Notes: a model not told the origin generated them from the letters alone. A stretch of 64,000 bases of DNA from Lunularia cruciata (GCA_948567375.1 OX419755.1:70188944-70252943), one strand, 5' to 3'; counted from the first letter of the stretch, positions 11,956 through 23,630 are shown. Program-made: numbers and translations.

Positions 11956-12624
11956 TGTAACACCCATTTGTGCATGTGTGTGGTATTGTGATATTTAGCT
12001 TGGTATTACAAGTACTTAAGAGATATTATTTATATAGAGATAAAGGATGGTTCTATATTAGCTAAAGTTAGTCATAGCTAAGATAGATGGGACCTTACTT
12101 TAGAGGAAGTAGAAAAGATGAGCACCACTATTTTGGATTTTAGTGTGTTGACTTGGTATTATTCCTAGGTGTTTGGCTTTGGGGAAAGAGTTGAGAACTC
12201 TTGGGCCCGCAAGCCTTTTTGTTTTGGATTCTTCTTTAGTCCAAGGATAGCCCATGTGAAGGAATCCTTGCTTTAGTGGTTGGGTCAAGATAAGGGGAAT
12301 ATGCCCATGTGTATGGATATTCCTTTCTACTTTTTGACTTTACTTGACTTTTAGTCTAGTAACTTGAGTTACTACGGTAATTAGTAACTTTGGTACGTAA
12401 CTATTTCACAAGTATATAAACAAGGGGTGAGGAGGTACTCATCATCCTTTCATTTGCAACTATCTCTCTCTCATTGAGTTCTCTAGTGAGCAATGTCTTG
12501 AGTCTTGGAGTGTTAGCCTTGGAGGAGTATGATGGAGTTGGGGTTCCTTGCCTTCTTAGTCCATGGTGCGCTACCATAATAGCCATCAGAGGTTCATCCT
12601 GAGTGAGAGACAGGCCGGCTCACA
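11956..12624 (+). repeat. G1 5' LTR
   Basis: 669 bp, TGTAACACCC...GGCTCACA, with the same length and apparently the same sequence as 19,067-19,735. It contains a TATA box (12,413-12,420) in a plausible U3/R position, about 200 bp before the LTR end. Related solo LTRs lie at 3,290, 27,400 and 40,731. Confidence 0.97.
12413..12420 (+). promoter_or_regulatory. G1 LTR TATA box
   Basis: TATATAAA within CAAGTATATAAACAAGG, about 200 bp before the 3' edge of the LTR. It is conserved in the 3' LTR (19,524-19,531) and recognisable even in the old copy at 3,290-4,002. It is the likely core promoter of the element. Confidence 0.7.
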
Positions 12625-12628
12625 TTTT

Positions 12629-12646
12629 TGGTTCCGTTGCCGGGAC
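12629..12646 (+). other. G1 primer-binding site (tRNA-Asp-like)
   Basis: TGGTTCCGTTGCCGGGAC, four bases after the LTR end. It matches the usual plant tRNA-Asp PBS (TGG-CGCCGTTGCCGGGGA) over TGG and CCGTTGCCGGG, with differences at two internal bases and near the end. Confidence 0.7.
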
Positions 12647-12665
12647 CTCTCTAGAAGGCAAGATA

Positions 12666-12836
12666 ATGTTCCGCGTCCAATTCTACATTAGGCAGAAGGA
12701 GGCTATGAGAGCTCACTTGGAGAGAACATTAGGAGAGGAGAGGGCTGAACTTATGTTAGAGAACCAAGATCCATTTGTATACCCTGTAGTTCATTATGAT
12801 GTCTTTGAGGTGATTTTGTACATCTTGTACACATGA
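12666..12836 (+). CDS. Small leader ORF of G1 (56 aa), function unknown
   Basis: ATG at 12,666, just after the PBS, opens a 56-residue frame that is charged and helical in its first two thirds (RQKEAMRAHLERTLGEERAE). No domain is recognised. It may be a true small upstream ORF, or the first part of a longer leader protein now truncated. Coding status is uncertain. The following 12,837-13,540 is a leader without a convincing ORF. Confidence 0.3.
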   Translation: MFRVQFYIRQKEAMRAHLERTLGEERAELMLENQDPFVYPVVHYDVFEVILYILYT

Positions 12837-13540
12837 GAGGAATTGGAGAGATTGTGTGAGGTGGATTGCAGATTTTGGGGATTAAGGTGATTTTGGGCAA
12901 AATCTCAAGTTTGAGATCTGGACTTGAGATTTCTACACATGATAGCTTGGGTTATCTTTCAGTTAGCACACTTGAAATTACTGAGAGAGCTTCTATGCGC
13001 ACTGGGCTAGAATTTTTGAAAGTTGATAGGGTAAAGTGCTCCCGCAACTGCATGCTCTCTGGAAAATTGTACAGAGTCTGCCATTTCTTCAATTTTCAAT
13101 GAATTGTCCTGAAAATTTCCAAGAAAATTCAGTGCATTGTATCCTACCTGGTGCCACAAAAATTAGAGAGAGATCATTTTTGCGCAGTGCGTTATGAGTT
13201 TTTGAAGTGAGGGGGGTGGTTTTCAGACCAAATCTGAAATATGGGTGCTGAATAGAAAGGTGTCTAGGCCAAATGGCTCAATGAAAAGATCTAAAATTTT
13301 GCAGGGAGGGACAACCTAGAGTTGTGATCAAGTGTGGAAAATTTCAGAGGACTGTGACATATTTGTTGGGAGATTTGAGTGACATTGTGAGGAAGGGTCA
13401 ATTCTGCAGAGTGGAGATCTCATGCATGAGAAGTTTGAGATCAACAAAAAGCATGTTTGAGTGTTTAGATTCATCTTTGGGAACATGGAAGGTCATCAAG
13501 AGTAGAAATTGAGATTATGCAAGGTTCCCCAAGGGTTTGA

Positions 13541-13957
13541 GGTGATTGTAGGGGTGGATTGAGGAAAAAAGAGTTTACAATAGAATTTGAAGAGAGTGTT
13601 GAGAGGATCCAAAAACCTACACCACTTGGAGGAAAGAGTGAGTCTAAGTGCTTTCTATGTGGAGAGAAGGGACATAAGGCAAGTTCATGTCCATTAACCT
13701 TTGAGAGCAAGAGATTGAGGGAAAGGAGAGGCTTACTTGACTTGGGTTTGCATGTTGGACCTTCTTCACCAAGATTGGGAGGGAGAAGATCTAAGACCAA
13801 GGAGTTGTGTGAGGTTTGTGGAGTTGAAGGACTTCCAAAAGGACATGAGTGTAGTGGAGTAAAAGCACTTTTGGAAACTTTGGTGAAGGATCTTGGAGAG
13901 AGTCTTAGTACAGCTACAGAAATACTACCACCTTCATCAGCTAGTTCTCAAGATTAG
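13541..13957 (+). CDS. Extra zinc-knuckle ORF upstream of G1 gag
   Basis: An open frame of about 135 codons between the PBS and gag. It has no ATG near its start (the first usable codon is a TTG at 13,559), so it may need splicing or may have lost its 5' end. It contains a CCHC knuckle, CFLCGEKGHKASSC, and a second Cys/His cluster, CEVCGVEGLPKGHEC, then a Ser-rich tail. CCHC knuckles bind nucleic acid and normally sit in gag, and the downstream gag has its own knuckle. An additional ORF before gag recalls ORF1 of Tat/Ogre-type elements, but homology is not shown. Confidence 0.5.
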   Translation, partial: GDCRGGLRKKEFTIEFEESVERIQKPTPLGGKSESKCFLCGEKGHKASSCPLTFESKRLRERRGLLDLGLHVGPSSPRLGGRRSKTKELCEVCGVEGLPKGHECSGVKALLETLVKDLGESLSTATEILPPSSASSQD

Positions 13958-14192
13958 TGATGGAGATAATCTTTCAACTTATGGATAAACTATCCATGAG
14001 AGTTAGATTAATATGCACTCTAGGATTTGATGTTGCTATAGAAATCTTGGAGCAACCTGAACCTTTTGTGTTCCCTAGAGTGGATTATTCTCAGATGGTG
14101 TTAGTCATGTATATACTCTATTAGTAATAGAGTGAGAGAAAAGAAAAGAGAAAAAAAAAATTAAGAGAAAAGAAAGATAGTGAGGGGTTAAG

Positions 14193-17100
14193 ATGGGGAA
14201 ACTTCCGGTTTTCTTTGGCAAGGATGGAGAAGATGTGGAGGCCTTTGTGAGAGACTTCAAGAGAGCTTGCATAGGAAACAATGAGAGGAGGAAGAATGAG
14301 TGGGCCTCATTATTACCAGATTTCTTTGAGGATGTAGCACTTACATGGTATGAGTCAGAATACCAAAAGAGAGAGAGGAGAGAGGGGGAAGAGGAGTCTT
14401 GGGAGACTTTGACTTCAGCACTCATTGAGAACTTTCTTCCTGATGAGAGTTATGAGAGATTGATGAGTGAGGTTACATTTCTCAAGCAAGGAGATGGAGA
14501 GAAAGTGAGGGTCTATGTGGAAAGAGTGGAAAAGTTGGAGTCCAGATTTCGCATAGTGTTGAGGAAGGGTGGGGATGATGTGGAGACTACAATGATTGGC
14601 ATAGGGGCCATGCTCACCAAGAATTTTGTGGGAGGATTGAGACCACAAATTAGAAGCAAGGTGAGATATGAGAAACCTTCTTCCAAGGTTGAAGCTATCA
14701 AGATCGCAATTCGTATGGAGGAGAGTTTGGAAGGGGATGAGAGTGATTTGGTGGTGAAGGAGGTTGTGCATCCTCCTCAAGGCTACAAGTATGGTGGAAC
14801 TTCTGATACTTTGGTGACAAGGGTTGCACCACAAGTAGTAGTTGCTCCAGTTCTTGCACCTCCACCAAAAGATCCACTCCAAACCATCACAGAACAACTT
14901 GCGGATCTCAAGATCAATGTGGTGCAACTATGGGAGAAGAGAGAGGTGGATCAGAATGTAGGGAGAGGACCTAGGAGTTATGGAAACTATCCATATAGAG
15001 GAGGCCAACCAGCCAACAATTTCAATGATAGAAATTGTTTTGGTTGTGGAGGAAGAGGCCATATCCAAAGGAATTGCCCAAATTCCACTTACCATGGAGG
15101 AAGGGGTTATGAGGGAGCCAATAGAGGGAAAGAGGGAGGTAGTGAAACCCAAGTGGCTCCTAATCCCAACAAAGGTAAGGGGATAGCATCCATAGATGTG
15201 GTTGAGAGCAAGTATGAGAAGGGAGAGTGCTCAAACTCCAAGGGTCTTAATTTGGAGCTTTTGGCACAAGAGAAGAAGAGAGCTCGTTTTGCAGAGGATG
15301 TTCACTCTTCTCAAGGATATACTTCAAGCAAGGATACTCCTATGTCTACTAGGAGCACTCGCACCTCAACACCATCAACAACAAAGACTCCAAGGAAGAA
15401 GTTGGGGATGGAGGACTTCTTGATCTCAAAGCAACAATGGAACTACAATGTGTTGGAGGATGTTGGTAGTCACAAGGCTAACATCACAGTGGGCCAATTA
15501 ATTGCTTTGAACCCTACCTTGAGAAAGGAGCTTAGAGGTGGTTTGAGTTCTACAAGGAGCAAAAAGAAGAAGAAGGCAAAAGTTCCAGTATCAATGGGGG
15601 TGGTGGATGCCAAGCCAGCACCATGGGAGGCTTGTGAATATGCCTCCAAGATTGATGCAAGAGTGAATGGTCACAACATCAAGGATGCATTGGTTGATGG
15701 AGGATCAGCAGTGAATGCCATGTCAGAAAGGTTGATGAAGAAGTTGGGTATGATACCCTCAAGACCTTCAACATTTGTGGTGAGCATGGCAAACAAGCAA
15801 CAAGTTCGACCAGTAGGGGTGATGGATAAGGTGGTAGTTTCAGTTATGGGAGTTCAAAATCTCATGACTTTCCAAGTCTTGAAGGATTCAAGCTATGACT
15901 TACTTCTTGGGAGGCCATGGTTGAGAGCAGCACGCACAACTGATAGATGGCACAAAGGGTACTTGAGGATTGGGCCATCAAACCATAGAGTCACTGTTCC
16001 TGTGACTAACACCACCAACACTTCACATTCAGATACCCCATCTTCTAATTATTGGGAATCAGATTCTGAAGAAGGAGCTTCAGGTGTGGACACAAGCATG
16101 GAAGAGGAGACTTCCACGGAGGAGGATGAATCTGAATCTGATTCAGATGTGTATCCCTTGTGTGCTATGGATTTTGCACCTAAGCCAGAGGTTTTGAAGG
16201 ACCCAGATAAATCACCATTGACACTTGAGGAGGTAGAGAGAAGGTTATCTACCCTCAAGTATGGCCCAAATGTTACCAAGGAGGAGAAGGTGAGATTTGA
16301 GGAGATTTTCCGCAAGTTCATCCATGTGTTTGCTTTTAGTTACAAGGATTTGAAGGAAGTCACCTTGGAGGAGCACAAGATAGAGGTGGAGTCACATGCA
16401 AGACCAATCCGCCAAAAGCAACGTCGCATTAGCCCACCAATATCTTTGGTTGTGAAGGAGGAGATTGATAAGCTCAAGGAGGCTGGATTTATCTTTGAGG
16501 TGGAGAATTCAGAATGGGTGTCTCCAATTGTCATTGTGAAGAAAAAGAATGGCAAGCTTTGGGTATGTGTGGATTACAAGAAGCTTAATGCTGTTACCAA
16601 GAAGGACTACTACCCATTGCCATTCATTGATGAGATCTTGGAGGAGGTTGCAGGTCATGAGAGGTACAGTTTTGGAGATGGTTATAGTGGATATAACCAA
16701 ATAAAGATTGCACCAGAGCATCAACAACTCACCACATTCACCAACCTTGGGGAACTTACGCTTTCAAGGTCATGCCTTTTGGGCTTTGCAATGCTCCAGC
16801 CACATTCCAACGGTTCATGAACAAGGTATTTGAACCTTTCATTGGGAAATTTGTGAGAGATTTCATTGATGACTTTTGTGTCTATGGGAGCAAGGAGGAG
16901 CACTTTGAGCACCTAATCAAAGTCTTGCAACGCTTGGATGAGGCAAATGCATCACTCAACCCAGAGAAGTGCATTTTTGGATGTGAAGAAGGTCTACTTT
17001 TGGGGCACATCATCTCCAAGGATGGAATAGCAGTTGATCCTGAGAAGGTGAGGAAAATCTCAGACCTTCCATTCCCTTCAAGCTTGACAAAGTTACGCCA

Positions 17101-19018
17101 ATTCTTGGGAATGGTTGGGTACTATAGGAGGTTCATCTTCTCATTTTCCAACAAGGCTTATGCATTGACCATCTACATGAAGAAGGGTGTAGATTACATG
17201 GTGATTTTGGAAGACAAGGAGGCTCTCAAAGCTTTTGAGGAGCTCAAGCAATCCCTTGTTGTAGCTCCAGTTCTTGCTAAACCTGATTGGAGTAAGCCTT
17301 TCATCCTCTACACTGATGCTTCTAATGTAGCTATAGGATGCACTCTTAGTCAATTAGACCAAGATGGGCATGATCATCCAATAGCTTATGCTAGTAGGCA
17401 GATGGTTTCAGCAGAGAAGAACTACTCTGTCACAGAGAGAGAAGGGTTGGCAATGATCTTCGGTCTCAAGAAGTTTAGACACTACTTGATTGGAGGGAAA
17501 GCCACAATTGTCACGGATCACAAGGCTTTGAAGTACATCTTCAACAAGCCTAATGTTGAAGGGAGACTAGCAAGGTGGATGATACTCTTGTCTGAGTATG
17601 ACTACACAATTGAGGATAGGCCAGGAAAGAAACATGCAAATGCTGATTTGTTATCTAGAGCCTATGATCATGATGGAGATGAGCCAGTAGATGATTCCTT
17701 CTCGGATGAGGAGCTCATGACAATCTCAGTCACTCAAGAGATTCCAATGGAGTACAAGGAGATTGTGGATTTTGTGACAAGAGGTAACTATCCAGAAGGG
17801 ATGCATGCTAGGGAGAGGAAGGCCCTTGCAGCAAGATCTAGACCTTACACAATGGTGGAGGATATTCTTTTTCACCAAGGAGCAGATGGTCTACTTCGAA
17901 GAGCAGTGGGTAAGGAAGAGTCTATCCTACTCATAAAGGAGTTTCATGAAGGTTTAGTATGTGGAGGACACTTTGCAGGAAAGGTGACTGCTTTCAAGAT
18001 TCTAGATGCAGGTTACCATTGGAGAGGGATTTTCAAGGATTTTCTTGATTATTGCAAAACTTGTCATGTTTGTCAAGCTTTTGCTAGAAAGTCTACATCC
18101 ACTCCACCACTTAGATCAATTCCATTGCTAGGACCTTTTGAGAAGTGGGGAATTGATTTTGTAGGACCTCTCAATAGAACCCCAAGGAACAATCGGTACA
18201 TTGTGGTAGTTACTGATTACCTTACCAAGTGGGTTGAGGCTAGACCATTGAGGGACAAGAATGAAGATGAAGTGGGTAGATTTCTTTATGAACGCATTAT
18301 CACTAGGTTTGGATGCCCTTTGGAGTTGGTTTCTGATAGAGGAGGAGAGTTTACAGGAAGCATTACTACAGCCATGCTACGACATTTTTCTATCACACAT
18401 AGAGTAACTACATCCTATAAGCCAAATTCCAATGGCTTGGCAGAGAGAACCAATCAGACCTTGTGCATGATGTTGGCCAAAGATGCAGAAATGGAGGGGG
18501 CTAAACATCATTGGGACAAGAGGATTCATGCAGTTTTGTGGGAGTATAGGACAACCATGAAGACTTCCACTGGATATTCTCCATTCCAATTGGTGTATGG
18601 TATTGAGTCTACCTTACCTATTCACTTTGATCTTCCTACCTTCCAAAGCATTCATAGGAGATTGAAGAAAGCACAAGGAAGTGATGCAGGGAAGTCAAGG
18701 AAGGATCAACTCATGGAGTTGGAAGAGGCAAGAGCAGTTGCTATGGTTCGAGTGGAGCAAGCCCAAAGGAAACAAAAGGAGAGCTATGACAAGAGGCAAG
18801 GCAAGAAGAAGGTGGAGCCTTTCAAAGAAGGTGATTGGGTAATGTTGTTTGATTCCATTCGATTCAAGAGAGTGCAAAAGAAGTTTTTGCCTAAGTACTT
18901 TGGACCTTTCATAGTAGAGAAGGTGTGGGGCAATTACACCTATGATCTCAAGGAGTTGGGAGGAAGACACTTTGATAGGATTAACCATGATAAGTTGAAG
19001 ATGTACCATAGAAGGTAG
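14193..19018 (+). pseudogene. gag-pol: G1 gag-protease-RT-RNase H-integrase, one frameshift
   Basis: One polyprotein, ATG at 14,193. Gag/capsid comes first, then a CCHC knuckle at residues about 281-294 (CFGCGGRGHIQRNC), an aspartic protease ALVDGGS near residue 500, and RT reaching YSFGDGYSGYNQIKI near residue 823. The frame is lost close to 16,735-16,755 by an apparent 1-bp deletion. The other frame carries on as MPFGLCNAPATFQR, FIDDF, RNase H (YTDAS, TDHK), integrase zinc (CKTCHVC) and D,D(35)E (GIDFVGP, SDRGGEF, GLAERTN), ending at 19,018 with no chromodomain. The first frame runs on to 16,820. The rest is intact, so this is a very recent loss, a sequencing error or, less likely, recoding. 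Confidence 0.95.
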
Positions 19019-19052
19019 AGAGACCTTCACTTTGAGGACAAAGTGAAAACTT

Positions 19053-19066
19053 AGTCCGGGGGTAAA
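19053..19066 (+). other. G1 polypurine tract
   Basis: AGTCCGGGGGTAAA directly before the 3' LTR TGTAAC. It has the purine-rich core GGGGG and is in the right place for the plus-strand primer. Confidence 0.8.
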
Positions 19067-19735
19067 TGTAACACCCATTTGTGCATGTGTGTGGTATTGT
19101 GATATTTAGCTTGGTATTACAAGTACTTAAGAGATATTATTTATATAGAGATAAAGGATGGTTCTATATTAGCTAAAGTTAGTCATAGCTAAGATAGATG
19201 GGACCTTACTTTAGAGGAAGTAGAAAAGATGAGCACCACTATTTTGGATTTTAGTGTGTTGACTTGGTATTATTCCTAGGTGTTTGGCTTTGGGGAAAGA
19301 GTTGAGAACTCTTGGGCCCGCAAGCCTTTTTGTTTTGGATTCTTCTTTAGTCCAAGGATAGCCCATGTGAAGGAATCCTTGCTTTAGTGGTTGGGTCAAG
19401 ATAAGGGGAATATGCCCATGTGTATGGATATTCCTTTCTACTTTTTGACTTTACTTGACTTTTAGTCTAGTAACTTGAGTTACTACGGTAATTAGTAACT
19501 TTGGTACGTAACTATTTCACAAGTATATAAACAAGGGGTGAGGAGGTACTCATCATCCTTTCATTTGCAACTATCTCTCTCTCATTGAGTTCTCTAGTGA
19601 GCAATGTCTTGAGTCTTGGAGTGTTAGCCTTGGAGGAGTATGATGGAGTTGGGGTTCCTTGCCTTCTTAGTCCATGGTGCGCTACCATAATAGCCATCAG
19701 AGGTTCATCCTGAGTGAGAGACAGGCCGGCTCACA
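19067..19735 (+). repeat. G1 3' LTR
   Basis: 669 bp, TGTAACACCC...GGCTCACA; I see no differences from the 5' LTR. It is followed by GTCCTCCGACTC, which continues the interrupted G2 LTR ORF. Confidence 0.97.
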
Positions 19736-20746
19736 GTCCTCCGACTCAATTACCACCATACCTCGCCTCGGGTTGCCTCTCCGCGTCTTTTGAGGTTTCT
19801 TTGTGTCTTTGGCGTCATCTTGCCAACCCCTCTTCTTTGTAGTCGGGGTACTCACTGCGACCTCCATGTTCTTCCCCGTCTTCCCCGTAGTAGTCGTCAA
19901 TACTCCTGATTTGCAGGATGTATTGCTGCTCCTCGACGTCGACCTCCTTTTGCACATCAGGATGGAAGTGCGACACCATCCGAGTCCGCTCCGCCGAGTT
20001 TAGCAAGTTAAGCCCAAGGTAGGAGTGTGCTACAAACGGCACGATATAGTGTGGAGGCGACTTATCCACACCATCTGCCTCGTTCTCCTATGAAAACACC
20101 TTGCCCAATTGATTGGTTCTCCTGCAAAAAGCTTGTGAAAGAACACCGTTTGGTGTTTCATCACATATGTGGTTTGCTCCGGCTTCAGGATAGCCATTAG
20201 TGCACTCACAATCCCTCTCTTCACAGGGTCTTTGTAACTCTCAACCTTATACCCGTTCTTTGTCCTCTTTGACAAGAAGGCATCTCTCACCTCCTAGGTC
20301 TCTTGAGCTATCTCTCCCTTCTCCAAGAACGTGGCTCCTTGCTCCGAGCCTGCTTCCTTCTCAAGTACAAGTCTCCAATCCGACTCTGTCTAACAAGCCG
20401 GATTTCCTCTCTTCCCTTCTTCCTCTGGTCCATCAAGACACTTGCTCTCGATGATTTTTGTCATGAATCCTGGAAAGCTTACATTCCAATTCCATGCCAA
20501 AAATGTGATCCAAAGTCGGCTCAAGACTTCGATCCTCGCTATTACATCAAACCTCCGAATTGCATGATTTCTCACTATGAATTCGGAGTTCTTCTTTCCT
20601 CCTCCCATCTCTTCTACCTGCTCACTCTCTCTTGATTTCACTCTTGCGACTTCTCCCTTTTGCACTAACACGATTCCAACTCTATTTCCCTTCCCACGAT
20701 CACCTGCAAGACGACTTCTCAATGGCAAAAGAAAATTACTCGACAT
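19736..20746 (-). pseudogene. G2 copy A LTR ORF, N-terminal part
   Basis: The start is at the ATG on the minus strand at 20,746 (MSSNFLLPLRSRL). The frame has stops that read as Trp and Gln in copy B (GNPAC then stop) and a shift near 20,070 (NYHISCRL versus PPHYIV). Conserved blocks shared with copies B and C are FLAWNWNVSFPGFMT, NGYKVESYKDPVKRGI, YVMKH...FFHK, EPINWARCFH and HYIVPF...YLGLNLLN. These are globular and rich in Trp, Tyr and His, unlike the coiled-coil C-terminus. They recall the poorly characterised putative plant transposon proteins, but I cannot assign a family. Role unknown. Confidence 0.7.
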
Positions 20747-21161
20747 TTTGTCATTGCAAGTTTGATTTTTATAGAGTTGTGCTTCTTCGTCTTTTGTCAC
20801 TTCGAGTTTCTACCGAGAAATCACACCTCCGGCATGAACCTGTCACTGTCAATCAACCTTCACGCGTATGGGCCGCCGGTTTTTGAACGGCCCCTTCTTG
20901 AATTTCTCGCCCCAACAAAAGGTGGTTAGATTGTCTTTGCCTCGGGTTCAGCTCCTCCCGATATGAAGACAATTTCCTTTGGGTTGTGTGCTGACAGGGC
21001 ATTTCCGAGTACTTTGCCTTATGCCACGAAGTCACTTTACTTCGGGTTTCATCCTGAAGACTCTTTTCTTCGCCTTCTTCGGCCATACAGGCGCAATACG
21101 ACTTCTCTATACACTTCTTTTCCTTTATTTTGAAAAAAAAACAAAAAATGTGGGCACCATA

Positions 21162-22378
21162 GATGGGCATATGACAAGGTAAGGCAAGTCTATAAGTAGC
21201 AGGAGAGATGATTTGGGTGACATCAAAATGTCCTATCCAATTAGGGGCAAGTTTACAAACTTGGGTATCAAGTGGGAAGGGTAGGTTACTAGAGGATGGC
21301 ATGACTTTATCACCAACTTCAAAGGTGAGATCACAATGATGGTGGTCCGCATATTGTTTTTGACAATTCTGAGCAACAAGGAGGTGAGATTTGGCTTGTT
21401 GGAGAGATTGGGATATGGTGGTCAAGAAGGTTGAAGTATGGAGGACTTGAGATGGAGGAGGAGCAAGAAGAGAATCTGGAACAAGCAGATCTTGGCCAAA
21501 ATTAAGAAAGAAAAGAGAAAATCTGGTGCTTGCGTGCTTGGAAATATTGTAGGTAAATATTGTAGTTGCAAGATATTCATCCTAATTCGTATAGTGGACA
21601 TTGACAAAGGCACGCAACATATCCTCCAAGGTAAGATTTGCATGTTTGATTTGTCCATCAGTTTGAGGATGAAAGGCCGTGGACAAAGCAAGCTTGGTGC
21701 CGAGTATCTGGAAGAGTGCTTGCCAAAACTTCCCAGTGAATTGAGGATCATGGTCAGAGATGAGTACATGTGGCATCCCATGATCCTTGAAGATATTATC
21801 AAAGTAGATTTGTGCTAAGGTTGGAGCATCCACGGTATCAAAGGTTGGTGCCAAGCGGATTTGCTTGCTAAGCTTATCCACAAACACCACGATTGATGTG
21901 TGCCCTTGCTTTGTCTTGTGCAAGGATGTGATGAGATCCAAGCTCACGTGTTCCCACAAGCGGTTGGAATAGGGTGTGGTTGAAGGAGTCCACTTGGCTT
22001 CTAGTTGCTGGCCTTGTTATGTTGGCAGCTCTCACAAGATCAAACAAACTCTCAAACATCTCGTGTCATGTTGGGCCACCACCATCTATGTTGGAGGGTA
22101 CCCAAGATCTTGTCCACACACATATGACCAACTATTGGTACAGCATGGGTTTCTTGGAGGCACACAAGTCAGAGATCATCTTTGGCTAGAACATAGATTT
22201 GGTCCTCATGGAATAGAAGGCCTTCCTTGAAGGAGAAGGTGTTGTACTCCTTGTTGCATGTTGTAAGACAACCATGTACCATTTGGAAGAAGGGATCTTG
22301 TTGTAGAGCTGATCAAAACTCATTCTGGACCTTGCAGTCAATTGAAACCATCATAATTGCTGCCATGATGAGAGGAAG
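21162..22378 (-). pseudogene. G3 integrase
   Basis: Minus strand. The integrase core shows LDLITSLHKTKQGH, VVFVDKLSKQIRLAP, ISDHDPQFTGKFW and STAFHPQTDGQIKHANLTLED, so the D, D and E-region motifs are visible (the catalytic Glu region reads QIKHAN, where QTExxN is usual). The C-terminal part reads FEVGDKVMPSSSNLPF and KLAPNWIGHFDVTQIISPATYRL and breaks at 21,161, where G2 copy A is inserted; it resumes at 9,626. The upstream part toward 22,378 holds the RNase H-integrase linker (DPFFQM-like) and meets G4 copy 2. Stops are present in several places. Confidence 0.85.
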
Positions 22379-23610
22379 TGTCACATTTAGATTGCTCGGA
22401 CACTGGAGTTGCAGTGATAGTAGTAAGAGTTATTTTAGTAGTTTCTTAGAGACTACTTTCTGATAGTCAGATTTTGTGTTTGGGGTACTGACTTCACGGT
22501 GGGGTCCACCGTCACTTTGCACCGTTTGCACCATCAAGTGTGCCGTCAGTGGGACCATTAGGGTTCAGACCTAGCTCAAGTCTAGAGGGTATACTTTTGA
22601 AGTGCAGCTTCAAAGAGCTTACTTCTCTGATGTTGAGCCTTTGAGTTCTTGGCTATGGTGGATAGAGGCCGGTGAGCGTCACATGGATTCTCTATGTTGA
22701 AGTAGGTGTGGCTTGACTATAATCACTGCCCAGTTGTTGGCAGTTTATAGAGTGACAAATCAAGTACTGATTTGAGTTGAGTTGAGTTGAGAGTGGTAAA
22801 CAATCTGATTACATCAGAGAAGTGAAGTCAAGGAGAAACCGAGTGCAAGAACTTTGAGTTTTGGTGGTATCTCTAAGCTCGGTGGATCATTGGTAGCTTG
22901 ATTCAAGTTCAATTTTTCCCTAGTGTGCAAAATCTTGTTCAATTGATGTGGATTTGGCAGTAAGGTAGACGGTGTGTGGAAGCGCTGGCAAATTTTTGAG
23001 CAAAGAAGGAGCAAATTTTGAGCAGTGGTTGTGATTTTGAGCTCAGGAGGTGAAAGTAGGACCAATTTGTTACGAGTTGGGCTCGTAAAGTCAAATTGAA
23101 GGTGGATTTAGGAAGCTATTCTCATGAATTTGTGATTTGGGGAAACTTGTGTTTTCAATTTGGCTTGAGTGTAAAGTTAGCAGGGGATTTAGCGGTCAGC
23201 CAACTTTAAGGTTTATATCAGATTTTAGAGGAGGTTCAAAGTGGCAAGAAGAAGGGCCTCATTTGGCATTTAGAGGCTTCAAGGCTAGGGTTGTGGGCTA
23301 TGAGAGGCTACGAAGGCCTAGAAGGGCCAGCAAGCTAGCCTGCTGGCATGAGGTTAGCTAGTTTAGAGTAGATCTTGGTCATTGGTTGGTAAAATCTGCC
23401 TTTCCTGCTAGACTATGTGCAATAGGGTTTGACCCTTAGATCTCTTGTTCCTAGACTTGTGCCCTAGCCAATCCTCACTTGTTGTCCTATTGATTGTGCC
23501 ATTGTTATCTTTACACTTGTAGCTTTGGCTACGAGAGGTAGTTTGATCCCATTCTTGGTGATCTTGGTAGCTTGGGACTTAGATACAAACTTATCTTATA
23601 TCAAATGCCA
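22379..23610 (+). repeat. G4 copy 2 5' LTR (3' edge tentative)
   Basis: It starts at TGTCACATTTAG, directly after G3 integrase sequence. The first 437 bp match the 3' LTR from 36,086 on. The 3' edge is placed at 23,610, because a PBS-like TGGTGGCAGAGTC follows two bases later. An alternative end is near 22,815 (CTGATTACA followed by TCAGAG). If the longer version is right, the two LTRs are no longer the same length. A GAGTT-type simple repeat lies near 22,775-22,795. Confidence 0.55.
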
Positions 23611-23612
23611 AA

Positions 23613-23630
23613 TGGTGGCAGAGTCAGTCT
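23613..23630 (+). other. G4 primer-binding site (tentative)
   Basis: TGGTGGCAGAGTCAGTCT resembles the tRNA-Met PBS (TGGTATCAGAGC) at most positions. Its choice sets the LTR end. A weaker candidate lies at about 22,812-22,824 (ACATCAGAG). Confidence 0.4.

Larger units (their letters stand above)
11956..19735 (+). mobile_element. G1: complete young Ty3/gypsy element (non-chromovirus)
   Basis: A full LTR retrotransposon, 7,780 bp: LTR, tRNA-Asp-like PBS, leader with small ORFs, gag-protease-RT-RNase H-integrase, PPT, LTR. The two LTRs have the same length (669 bp) and I see no difference between them by eye, so insertion is recent. GTCC flanks both sides (GTCCT if one base is shared with the LTR end), and the uninterrupted sequence in G2 copies B and C shows that the element sits inside the G2 LTR ORF. 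There is no chromodomain. The RT motif is FIDDF and the PBS resembles tRNA-Asp, which fits the Athila/Tat side of plant gypsy elements, but the lineage needs a phylogeny. Confidence 0.95.
9627..21161 (-). mobile_element. G2 copy A: giant solo LTR, interrupted by a G1 element
   Basis: On the plus strand it runs from TGTGATAACCCGACAAATATC to AAAATGTGGGCACCATA. Without the G1 insertion it is about 3.75 kb, very close to copy B (3,766 bp). It is flanked by GATGT and GATGG, a 5-bp target duplication with one mismatch, and it splits the G3 integrase between HMPI and HPVFHISKLKPF. No internal domain or second LTR is present, so a solo LTR is the simplest reading. The PBS found next to the same terminus in copy D is the main reason to call this unit an LTR. 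It contains a long coiled-coil ORF on the minus strand. Confidence 0.8.

Noticed and set aside
10568-12000. Plus-strand open frames over the G2 copy A LTR (Ser/Leu/Cys-rich proteins up to 173 codons)
   Set aside because: They are antisense shadows of the Glu/Lys-rich coiled-coil ORF, and their frames are not kept in copies B and C.
12100-12586. Minus-strand 61- and 62-codon frames in the G1 LTRs (also at 19,211-19,697 and 27,411-27,958)
   Set aside because: They recur only because the LTR is repeated; the older LTRs break them and there is no start context or motif.
16741-16760. Programmed frameshift between the two halves of G1 pol
   Set aside because: It lies inside the RT catalytic domain and not between gag and pol, and no slippery site was evident; a single-base loss is simpler.
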